Positions 17,299-24,459 of a stretch of 36,263 nt of DNA are shown here, one piece after another. Position 1 is the stretch's first letter. Each line of letters begins with the position of its first letter. The notes beneath the pieces are model-generated. The model made no database searches and was not told the origin of the DNA. It saw only the letters and a program-made list of their open reading frames with translations. The DNA is from CAADGL01 sp964643885 (GTDB lineage: Bacteria; Planctomycetota; Phycisphaerae; UBA1845; Fen-1342): contig CAZXUI010000042.1 in assembly GCA_964643885.1 (NCBI GenBank), positions 1 through 36,263 on the forward strand, in the 5' to 3' direction. A program made the position numbers and the translations under genes.

Positions 17299-17871
17299 AT
17301 GCGAGCCCTTGCACTCGGAATGGGTTGGTTGACGCTGGCTTGTGCCGCGACGGCTCAAGTGACCCTGACGACCGTCGAGAAGCCGGACATCACGGACGCA
17401 GGCAGCCGCGCGTTCGACCTGACGCTCGCCGGGATGACGCTCGATCAGGCGTTCGTCAGGGCCGATATGATCGGAATGTCCGCGAATGGTGACTTCCGCA
17501 ATCAGGAGCCCCTCTTCGACTTTGCCCCCGTATTCAACGCAATCGACAGTTTCATCACTGCGCCGCGCTGGGAGCCCACGGGACAAGGTCCGGCGAATCT
17601 GTTGATGGACGCCGAGAACAGCTTCACGGATAGTGCGATCGACTGGGGTTGGGAGTTGCACCCCGGCCAGGAGATCCCTGGATTCAACGGCGTGAGCGCC
17701 CGCATCATGCTCGCCTACGGCGGCACGGGCGAGATCGACATCACCGTGCGAGGCAACTTCACGGACGGCGGCACCTGGAGCGAGCAATTTCACCTGGTCA
17801 TCCCCGAGCCGGCCACGCTGGGCCCGCTGCTGCTCGGCGCATGGCTGGCATTTGCGGCGCGGCGACGCTGA
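17299..17871 (+). CDS. PEP-CTERM sorting-domain exported protein
   Basis: A 190-residue protein with a signal peptide (LALGMGWLTLACAATAQ, about residues 4-20) and a C-terminal PEP-CTERM sorting signal: VIPEPATLGPLLLGAW plus a hydrophobic helix and a final RRR (about 167-190). In the family, exosortase cuts at the PEP motif and links or releases the protein at the cell surface. The central part (about 25-160) is beta-rich and acidic with no recognised domain. GGGGAGG at 17285-17291 is an excellent ribosome binding site 7 bases before the ATG. No exosortase gene lies in the window. It interrupts an otherwise minus-strand set of transporter genes. Confidence 0.87.
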   Translation: MRALALGMGWLTLACAATAQVTLTTVEKPDITDAGSRAFDLTLAGMTLDQAFVRADMIGMSANGDFRNQEPLFDFAPVFNAIDSFITAPRWEPTGQGPANLLMDAENSFTDSAIDWGWELHPGQEIPGFNGVSARIMLAYGGTGEIDITVRGNFTDGGTWSEQFHLVIPEPATLGPLLLGAWLAFAARRR

Positions 17872-17889
17872 CTGTGCTCGCTTCATGAC

Positions 17890-18771
17890 TCAGCCTCGCG
17901 GCGAAAAGGCGCCGGCCACGAGGTCTTCGGGAAAGCCGAGAACCCGGTGATCGGTCGCGTAGCCGTACAGGGCGGCCGTGTAGATGCCCTGAAGCGCCGC
18001 CAGCACGATCGACAGCAGCACCCAGTAGAGCAGCGCCACGCCGCAGCCGGCGATCAGCCACACGACCGGCTGCCCCGCGCCGGCCACCAGCCACACGGAA
18101 AGCAGAATCAGCGCCAGACCCGGCAGCATCAGCACGAAGCCGACCGCGCCGAAGCCGACGTTGGCCACGATCTGCTCGCCCCACGTCTGGCGAAAGAGCG
18201 AGGCGCTGCGTCCCACGGCCGCAAAGGGCCCGCGCCGCTCGATCACCAGCACCGGCACGATCAGGTAGGTCACCAGCGACCAGGCGATGCCCAGCAAGCC
18301 GGCGACGAAGCGGCCGACGCCGCGGCTGCGGCTCTCGATCGCGCGCAGGATCACGCCCACCGTGGCCGCGATGGCCGCATAGCCCAGAATGCTGCCCAGG
18401 CAGCGGTTGGCGGCGGCGAGCCCGTCGGCCACGGTCGGGTCGCCGCCGTGCAGGCGGATGTGGGCCGCGCCGACCAGGGCGGAGTTGAAGTAGATCACGA
18501 CGGCGTAGTTGACGAAGTACCAGGCGAACAGCACGACCCAGCCGAGCACCTCGTTGTTCGAAACGGCCACCTCCGTCGTGTTCGCGTCGCGGCGGGTCTC
18601 GATGATCTGCTCGAGCAGGCCGGTGCCGTACATGCCGCCGACGAAGGAGCCCAGCACGAGCAGCGAGGCGATGCCCGAGAGGACGGGGAAAATGACCAGC
18701 TCGCGGTCGCGCGAGAGCACGTCCAGCGAGCTGCGAAAGAGCCGCCAACTGTTCGAGAACGCTGCGAGCAT
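17890..18771 (-). CDS. Polytopic membrane protein, DUF6159-like
   Basis: A 293-residue membrane protein with about six hydrophobic segments. The N terminus is FSNSWRLFRSSLDVLSRDRELVIFP followed by a membrane span, which matches my recollection of DUF6159 family proteins. Later segments contain FNSALVGAAHIRLHGGDPTVADGLAAA, SRGVGRFVAGLLGIAWSLVTYLIVPVL and SASLFRQTWGEQI, also typical of that family. Function is unknown. The start is ATG 18771. It lies 56 bases downstream of the ABC ATPase gene on the same strand, so it is probably co-transcribed with it. It ends 18 bases from the convergent PEP-CTERM gene. Confidence 0.75.
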   Translation of the reverse strand: MLAAFSNSWRLFRSSLDVLSRDRELVIFPVLSGIASLLVLGSFVGGMYGTGLLEQIIETRRDANTTEVAVSNNEVLGWVVLFAWYFVNYAVVIYFNSALVGAAHIRLHGGDPTVADGLAAANRCLGSILGYAAIAATVGVILRAIESRSRGVGRFVAGLLGIAWSLVTYLIVPVLVIERRGPFAAVGRSASLFRQTWGEQIVANVGFGAVGFVLMLPGLALILLSVWLVAGAGQPVVWLIAGCGVALLYWVLLSIVLAALQGIYTAALYGYATDHRVLGFPEDLVAGAFSPRG

Positions 18772-18827
18772 GGCTCATCTCCTCCCGGTCCTGATGCGAT
18801 CCCGGTTGCGCGCCGCCGCCGGGCGGC

Positions 18828-19757
18828 TCACTGCACGATCCCCTTGGTCAGCCGCATGAAGGCCGTCTCCAGGTTGACCTCTTCCTGCTTGATCTCGTGG
18901 ATGCGCAGGTCGTTGGCGATCATCGCCCGGGCGATGAAGCTGAAATCGCGCGTCTCCGTGCCCAGCGTGAGCACAACCATCCCGTCGCGCACCTCGGCGC
19001 TCTGCACGCTCGGCAGGCCGCTGAGCACCTGCCGCGTCTTCTCGCGGTCGTCGGGCGAGATCACGTGCACGATCGTGCCGACGCGGGCCCGCCGCAGCGC
19101 CTCGGCCACGCTGCCCTGGTAGACCAGCTCGCCGCGCTCGAGGATGCCGATGCTTGTGCACAGGTCGGCCAGCTCGGGCAGGATGTGCGAGCTGATCAGA
19201 ATCGTCTTGCCCATGCGGTGCAGCTCTTTGAGCAGGGCCCGCATCTCGATCCGCGCCCGCGGGTCCAGGCCGCTGGCCGGCTCGTCGAGGAAGAGAATCT
19301 TCGGGTCGTGCAGCAGCACGCGGGCGATGCTGAGCCGCTGCTTCATGCCGCGGCTGAGCGAATCGACCAGCGCGTCGCGCTTGTAGCTCAGGTCGGTCAG
19401 CTCGAGCACGTCGCCGACGATCTGCGTCCGCTTCTTGCCCGTGATGCCGTAGGCCGCGGCGAAGAACTCGAGATACTCCTGGACGACCATGTCCTCATAG
19501 GCGCCGAAGAAGTCCGGCACGTAGCCGATCAGCGGGCGGATCTTGCGGCTCTCGTAGCCCACCACCAGGCCGCAGACGCGAGCCTCGCCCCAGGTCGGCT
19601 GAAGCAGCGTGCTGAGGATGCGGATCGTCGTCGTCTTGCCCGCGCCGTTCGGACCGATGTAGCCGAAGCACTCCCCCTCCTCGATGTTGAGGTGCAGGTT
19701 GTTCAGGGCAACCAGCTTGCCGTAGCGCTTCGTCAGGTTGATCGTCTGAACGATCAA
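18828..19757 (-). CDS. ABC transporter ATP-binding protein
   Basis: A 309-residue ATPase of the DRA/NatA-like group that pairs with ABC-2 permeases. Walker A is GPNGAGKT (about residues 35-42), the ABC signature is LSRGM (134-138), Walker B is ILFLDEP (154-160), and the switch His lies in ISSHILPE. After the nucleotide-binding domain comes a 75-residue C-terminal domain with alternating beta strands, as in related exporters. The start is taken as TTG 19757, overlapping the upstream stop by TTGA, with GGGGGAGAG upstream; an in-frame ATG giving a complete domain was not found. It probably energises the 811-residue neighbour and/or the permease at 15083-16927. Confidence 0.92.
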   Translation of the reverse strand: MIVQTINLTKRYGKLVALNNLHLNIEEGECFGYIGPNGAGKTTTIRILSTLLQPTWGEARVCGLVVGYESRKIRPLIGYVPDFFGAYEDMVVQEYLEFFAAAYGITGKKRTQIVGDVLELTDLSYKRDALVDSLSRGMKQRLSIARVLLHDPKILFLDEPASGLDPRARIEMRALLKELHRMGKTILISSHILPELADLCTSIGILERGELVYQGSVAEALRRARVGTIVHVISPDDREKTRQVLSGLPSVQSAEVRDGMVVLTLGTETRDFSFIARAMIANDLRIHEIKQEEVNLETAFMRLTKGIVQ

Positions 19758-22189
19758 GGCACGCTCTCCCCCGCGCTGGCGGTCGAACGGTCGCCCGCGC
19801 GCCCGGTCGCGTCCGAGGCTTGACCACCGGCCGGCGGCGGCTGGCCTACATATTCCAGCGGAATGCGGACGCGGTAAAGCGTCAGGCCGCTTCGCCCGGC
19901 CAGCGGGCGGCCGTCGCGATGAAGCCGGGCCGGACCGGGCATGGGGGACCAGGCGAGCAGCACGGCTTGATTGCGCATCAGCCACTTGCAGATGTCGCGG
20001 TCCAGCAGTCCGTCGGTGCGGATTCGGCTTCCGACGGTATCGAAGCTGCCGCTTCCCGGCGCGTTGTGCAGGTAGAGGTTGGCCGTTGAGAGCAGCAGGG
20101 CGGAGGCGACGTCGGGATCGAAGCGGGCGGTGACCACGCGGGCCATCGTGGGAGGAGCCACCGCCGGGAGCCAGCGATCGAGCTGGTAGTCCCAGAGCGT
20201 CGGCGGCTCGGGCATCCGCAACTGACTCGGCTGGGGAAACGCGGCCCAGCGCTGGTAATCGCGGTCCAGCTCTGCATAGCGCTCGCGGCCGAGCTGCGTG
20301 ATGCGCGTCCCGGGCGCGAGCGCCGGAACATTGACGGCGAGCACGGCCGCGGCGGGTGGGATCAACGAGGAGCCACGGTAGTCCGCGCGATAGTGGCGCG
20401 TCAGGCCCGACGCCCGCAACGGCACGTATCCCAGCTCGTCGCTGATTCGCGGGTCGATATAGAGCAGCACGCCGCCGGCCAGCGGAACGGGCAGATCGCT
20501 CTCGAGCCAGCTCTCGGGGGTGACCCGGCCGGTCTGGCGGCTGACGGTGAGCTTGCCGCGGACGGTGCCTTCGAGTTTGCCGCACCAGAAGCCCTCGAAC
20601 TGCTTGAGCGTGGCCCGCAGGAGCACGTCGGTGAGCATTCCGCGGGCGGGAAAGGCCTGATAGCGCTCCGATGTGGCGTAGTGCGATTTCTCGCCGCGCG
20701 GCTGCGCCAGCGCTCGCAGGTATCCGGGCGGGTAGCCCTCGTCGCTGGGCAGCGCCAGATCGTCGCGCTGGCGGGCCGCACTCTTGTAGCCGACAAGCGT
20801 GCTGGCGACCGCATCCGTCGAGCCGGCGGTCAGGTCGACGAAGCTGACCATCGCGATGTCCTGGCAGCCGCGCGTCAACTGCACGGCGCCGAGGCTGAGC
20901 ACGCTGCCGACCACCGACAGCGCCGCGAAGACGCTCCAGCTCAGATGCGTCAGCGAGTATCGCTTCAGCCAGATCCAGCTCGCCCAGGTCGAGACGAGCA
21001 CGTAAACCGCCACGAATAGAAACGCCAGCACGACCAGCGCGCTGCCCAGCGTCTGGAACTCGATCGGCCGCACCACGCTGCGATAGAGCGACACGGCGGG
21101 CACGCCGAACGGCTGCTCGCTTTCGCGCGAGAGCACCGCCGGCGGAATGCGGTCGAAATCGACCAGATACGAGATGAACGTCTCGCGGCGCAGCTCGAGG
21201 CTCGTCAGGTCGCGCAGGCTCGCAGCCGTCACGACCACCCGGCCCGAGCCGACCAGGTCCGTGGCGATCAGCGGGACCGTCCGCCGGGTGCCGACGCGCT
21301 CCGTGAACGCCGGCCAGCCGCTTCGCAGCGACACGGCCGCGACGCCGACCGGGTTCTCGAAGCCCTCTGCATCCGGCGCGACCAGCCGCTCGCGGAAAAT
21401 GGGCAGATCGTCGACCTGGAGCGTCGGCTCGTCTCCCTCGAACGGGATTACCGAGGCCAGCCGCGTCTGGCGCGCGAGCCGCCAGGCGTCGCCCAGCCCG
21501 AGCACGAGCTGGCCGCCGTTGCGAACCCACGTCACGAGGGCGTCGAGTTGGGCGTCATTCAGCCGCGACGGGTCGGGGCGGTCCCACACAATGATGTTGA
21601 CCGCCTCGAGCCCCCACCAGCGGTCCGGCAGCCCCTCCGGCGGCAAGCGCCCGATGCCGAGCTCGCGATAGAAGCGCAGGTCCTCGAGCCCGCCGCCCAA
21701 AACCGCACCGGAGCGGTCCGCAGCTTCCTGGAGAAACGTCAGGGCTGGCTCACTCAGATCGAGGAGCAGCCGCGTGCGGGCAGGGATCGGCTCGAACTCC
21801 GGCACATCGATCGACGTGATCGGCAGGCCGTCGCGCGAAACGATGTCGAGCCGCAGGACGCGGTCGCTCTCCGGCTGCGTGACGACATAGCACCAGACGT
21901 CGCGGGGCTCGGCTCCCGGCGTCAGGATGGCCGGCCCGGCCGTGAAATCCACGCGGTCGCCGTCCAGGTCCTGCCGCTCGCAGTGGATGGAGTACTGAAT
22001 GGGCTCGGTTCCGGCGGCCGCGAGCTGAAGCCGGATGGGAATCCACTGCCCGTCCCGAGCGACGTAACCGGTTTGGGTGGGGGCCGGAAATCCGACTGAG
22101 ACGACCGATGCGCGGATCGGCTGCCCGAGCGCAACGCTCGCGGTGGCAAGCACTAACAGCAGCAGTGCTGGTCTGGCTGGCGATCCCAT
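19754..22189 (-). CDS. Large membrane-anchored ABC-associated protein
   Basis: An 811-residue protein with a signal peptide (ALLLLVLATASVALG, about residues 8-22) and an Ig-like beta region (about 25-120). Next is an alpha/beta segment (about 125-290) with ALEAVNIIVWDRPDP-like and TWVRNGGQLVLGLGDAW motifs that resemble the glutamine-amidotransferase-like fold of GldG/DUF4350 proteins. Two membrane spans follow near residues 376-436, and a long extracytoplasmic C-terminal part comes after. It is translationally coupled to the ABC ATPase gene by a TTGA overlap, as GldG-like partners often are. The start ATG 22189 is chosen for the signal peptide; the open frame extends further upstream into Arg/Pro-rich sequence that is not protein-like. 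The function in transport is inferred from context only. Confidence 0.72.
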   Translation of the reverse strand: MGSPARPALLLLVLATASVALGQPIRASVVSVGFPAPTQTGYVARDGQWIPIRLQLAAAGTEPIQYSIHCERQDLDGDRVDFTAGPAILTPGAEPRDVWCYVVTQPESDRVLRLDIVSRDGLPITSIDVPEFEPIPARTRLLLDLSEPALTFLQEAADRSGAVLGGGLEDLRFYRELGIGRLPPEGLPDRWWGLEAVNIIVWDRPDPSRLNDAQLDALVTWVRNGGQLVLGLGDAWRLARQTRLASVIPFEGDEPTLQVDDLPIFRERLVAPDAEGFENPVGVAAVSLRSGWPAFTERVGTRRTVPLIATDLVGSGRVVVTAASLRDLTSLELRRETFISYLVDFDRIPPAVLSRESEQPFGVPAVSLYRSVVRPIEFQTLGSALVVLAFLFVAVYVLVSTWASWIWLKRYSLTHLSWSVFAALSVVGSVLSLGAVQLTRGCQDIAMVSFVDLTAGSTDAVASTLVGYKSAARQRDDLALPSDEGYPPGYLRALAQPRGEKSHYATSERYQAFPARGMLTDVLLRATLKQFEGFWCGKLEGTVRGKLTVSRQTGRVTPESWLESDLPVPLAGGVLLYIDPRISDELGYVPLRASGLTRHYRADYRGSSLIPPAAAVLAVNVPALAPGTRITQLGRERYAELDRDYQRWAAFPQPSQLRMPEPPTLWDYQLDRWLPAVAPPTMARVVTARFDPDVASALLLSTANLYLHNAPGSGSFDTVGSRIRTDGLLDRDICKWLMRNQAVLLAWSPMPGPARLHRDGRPLAGRSGLTLYRVRIPLEYVGQPPPAGGQASDATGRAGDRSTASAGESVP

Positions 22190-22371
22190 CGGATGCAGTC
22201 TGCCTCGCAGGTCAGAGTCGATCGAAACACACCCCCGAACGAGTGCACGCCCACCGGTCCTCGATTCCGCCCGGCCGGCCCCGGTTCGGCGACCGGGCCC
22301 CGACCGGCCTGCCGGTCGAATTCGCAACGGCCGAGCCAATAATATGGTGCCTCGCCGCAGGCCGGGCCGCC

Positions 22372-22377
22372 ATTATA
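22372..22377 (-). promoter_or_regulatory. Minus-strand -10 box for the ABC/membrane-protein operon
   Basis: On the minus strand the sequence GGGTATAATGG carries a perfect TATAAT in very G+C-rich surroundings. A matching -35 box at 16-18 bases is not evident. Transcription would start near 22365, about 175 bases before the ATG at 22189. It lies 29 bases from the -35 of the divergent ncRNA promoter. Confidence 0.45.
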
Positions 22378-22405
22378 CCCGGCGGCAATTCTTCGCATGC
22401 GTGTG

Positions 22406-22434
22406 TTGACCCTGCCCGCGGTCGCCAGTAAATT
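22406..22434 (+). promoter_or_regulatory. Strong sigma70-type promoter of the ncRNA
   Basis: TTGACC (22406-22411) and TAAATT (22429-22434) are separated by exactly 17 bases. This is the best promoter match in the window. Transcription is expected to begin near 22441, just before the folded RNA and its terminator. Confidence 0.75.
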
Positions 22435-22440
22435 CCTGGC

Positions 22441-22636
22441 CGAGAACAGTACTGACGGGACATCGACTCATGAGGACCTTGGTGAGAGTACGAGCGCAGT
22501 GGACATTCGGTGCGGGCGCTATTTCGCGCCTGAATGATCCGCTGCGGTCTCCGCCGTAGGTCTCGTGCGAGTGGTGTGTCCATAGAACACCCCAGGGCCC
22601 CGGCGGACAAAGCTTCGCCGGGGTCCTTTGTTTTTG
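22441..22636 (+). ncRNA. Structured non-coding RNA, about 195 nt, 6S-like candidate
   Basis: Bounded by a promoter and a strong intrinsic terminator, with no open frame. Residues 22458-22581 fold into one long rod. The closing part pairs GGACA/TGTCC (22458-22462 with 22577-22581), ACTC/GAGT (22466-22469 with 22569-22572), ATGAG/CTCGT and ACC/GGT. A large bubble follows (16 nt at 22479-22494 opposite 12 nt at 22547-22558). The distal arm pairs CGCAGTGGA/TCCGCTGCG (22495-22503 with 22538-22546), CATTC/GAATG and GGCGC/GCGCC. Closing stem, central bubble, distal stem and the length are those of 6S RNA, which binds sigma70 RNA polymerase. Primary-sequence similarity to known 6S RNAs was not established. 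It might instead be a leader controlling the MATE gene. The SRP apical consensus is absent. Confidence 0.65.
22594..22636 (+). terminator. Intrinsic terminator of the ncRNA
   Basis: A 12-bp stem pairs 22594-22605 with 22616-22627 (core CCCCGGCG / CGCCGGGG, one G-T wobble), has a 10-nt loop, and is followed by TTTGTTTTTG. This is the clearest rho-independent terminator in the window. It separates the RNA from the MATE gene start 70 bases on. Confidence 0.9.
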
Positions 22637-22705
22637 TACGTCAGTACTCCCGGCCGGACGCAAGTGGCGGCCGGCCGGGCGAGGCGCGAAAGTCGGGGTG
22701 ACGGC

Positions 22706-24313
22706 GTGTCTGAGCTTGAGAAAAACCTGGGCGGCGGCCGGTTAGAGGAGGCCGCGGGCGGCTCCGAGGCGGATACCGAGCCGCTTTCGGCTGCGAAGGC
22801 CGCCGCTGCGCGCCCGGTCGGCGGGCTGGGGGCGCGGGTGCTTCCGCTGATCCTGGGGCCGGAGCACGGCCTGGCGCTCGACCTGCTGAAGCTGGCGGTG
22901 CCGATCATCGCGATGGCGCTGTCGCGGCTGCTGATGACCTTCATCGATTTCGCGATGGTCTCGCAGCTCGGGACGGAGGCCCAGGCGGCGATCTCGCCGG
23001 CCTCTTTCCTGATCTTCACGGTCGGCTGCGTGGCCATGGGGGTCGCGCAGGCGGTGCAGACCTTCGTCGCGCAGGCCGACGGCCGGCGCGACCGGAAGGT
23101 CGTCGGTGCCTACGCGTGGCAGAGCTATTACATCGCGGGCGCGTTCGCGATCGTGATTCTGCCGCTCTCGCTGACGACCGAGAGCTGGTTTGCGTATATC
23201 TCCGCCGCGGGTCAGCATCCGCCGGCGATGGCCAAACAGGCGGCCGAGTACATCCAGATTTGTCTCTGGTCGACGGTGCCCGCCGTGCTCTGCATCGGTC
23301 TGAACGGGCTTTTCAACGGCATTCAGAAGCCGCGCATCACGGTCGTGGCGACCGTCGTGTCGCTGGTCGTGAACGTGATCGGCAACTGGCTGCTGATTTT
23401 CGGGAACCTGGGCTTTCCGCGGCTGGAGATGGCCGGCGCAGCGATCGCGACCGTGCTGGCGTGGGCCGCCCGCTGCGTCGTGCTGGCCTGGGCGATGCTG
23501 CGGCCGGAGCTGGACGGGGAGTACAACACGCGGCGGACCTATGCGCCGGACCTGGCGAAGCTGCGCGAGCTGGCCCGGGTCGGGCTGCCGATGAGCGTGC
23601 AATGGCTGATCGACATCGGCTCGTTCCTGGTCTTCCTGATGCTGATCGTGCCGCCCTTCGGCGTGCATGCGACCGCGGCGAGCAACATCGGCATGCAGTG
23701 CATGCACCTGGCCTTCATGCCGCCGATCGGGATGGCGATCGCGCTCAGCTCCAAGGTCGGCTACGCCATCGGCGAGCGGAACCTGGAGAACGCCCGCCGC
23801 TACGTGCGGCTGACGCTGCGGCTGAACCTGATCTACATGGTCGCCATGGGTGTGCTGTTTCTGCTGGCCGGCGGATCGCTGATCTCGATCTTCAATGGCG
23901 ACCCGGAGGTGATCCGCGTCGGCGGACAGATCATGCTCTGGGTGGCCGTATTGCAGGCGTTCGACGCGGTCGCGATCACCTACATGAACGCGCTGCGCGG
24001 GGCGGGCGACACGCGCGTGCCGGCGGTGTACCTGGCCATCGCGGCCTGGGGCGTGTTCATCGGCGGCGGCTACGCCGTGGCCCTGCTGGCGCCGCAGTTC
24101 GGCGCGAGCGGGCCGTGGATGATGTGCGCGGCCCACCTGGCGGTGCTCGGGGCGCTGCTCTGGCACCGCTGGGGCAGCGGCGCCTGGAGCAGAGTCCGCA
24201 TCTTCGACGAGCCGGCAGCGCCGCAGCCGCCGCTGACCGAGCCGGCCGCCGGGCCGCTGCTGCCCGAGGGCTCGCACGCAGACCCCGGCCCGGAGCGGTC
24301 GACCGGGGCCTGA
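22706..24313 (+). CDS. MATE family efflux transporter
   Basis: A 535-residue protein with about 12 membrane segments and the MATE/NorM pattern: N-terminal LALDLLKLAVPIIAMALSRLLMTFIDFAMVSQLG, then GLNGLFNGIQKPRITVVATVV closing the first bundle. The second bundle repeats the pattern (LARVGLPMSVQWLIDIGSF) with YMNALRGAGDTRVPAV. MATE proteins export cationic drugs or metabolites using Na+ or H+ gradients; the substrate is not readable here. The N-terminal ~50 residues and the Pro-rich C-terminal tail (about 500-535) are soluble. GTG 22706 is preferred; the frame is open back to the terminator of the ncRNA, where translation start is implausible. The gene lies 146 bases upstream of ileS on the same strand. 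Confidence 0.9.
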   Translation: MSELEKNLGGGRLEEAAGGSEADTEPLSAAKAAAARPVGGLGARVLPLILGPEHGLALDLLKLAVPIIAMALSRLLMTFIDFAMVSQLGTEAQAAISPASFLIFTVGCVAMGVAQAVQTFVAQADGRRDRKVVGAYAWQSYYIAGAFAIVILPLSLTTESWFAYISAAGQHPPAMAKQAAEYIQICLWSTVPAVLCIGLNGLFNGIQKPRITVVATVVSLVVNVIGNWLLIFGNLGFPRLEMAGAAIATVLAWAARCVVLAWAMLRPELDGEYNTRRTYAPDLAKLRELARVGLPMSVQWLIDIGSFLVFLMLIVPPFGVHATAASNIGMQCMHLAFMPPIGMAIALSSKVGYAIGERNLENARRYVRLTLRLNLIYMVAMGVLFLLAGGSLISIFNGDPEVIRVGGQIMLWVAVLQAFDAVAITYMNALRGAGDTRVPAVYLAIAAWGVFIGGGYAVALLAPQFGASGPWMMCAAHLAVLGALLWHRWGSGAWSRVRIFDEPAAPQPPLTEPAAGPLLPEGSHADPGPERSTGA

Positions 24314-24459
24314 CCCGCACCGCGGACCCCGCAGGCCGGTGGTTCCTAGCGAAGCCGCCGCGGCAGCCGTATCCTCAGCGTTTTCCGCGCCCGCCCGGGG
24401 CGGCGGCCACGAGCCGCCGCGCCCGGCGGGCGGGGCGACGATTAAGACGGAGAGAGTGA

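Noticed and set aside
22441..22636. SRP (4.5S) RNA or tmRNA
   Set aside because: The apical GGAAGG...AGCAG-type SRP consensus is absent, and there is no tRNA-like acceptor end or tag frame; the length and bubble fit 6S-like RNA better.
22628..22705. Earlier TTG start for the MATE gene at 22628
   Set aside because: It lies inside the T tract of the terminator and adds Arg-rich residues not typical of the family.
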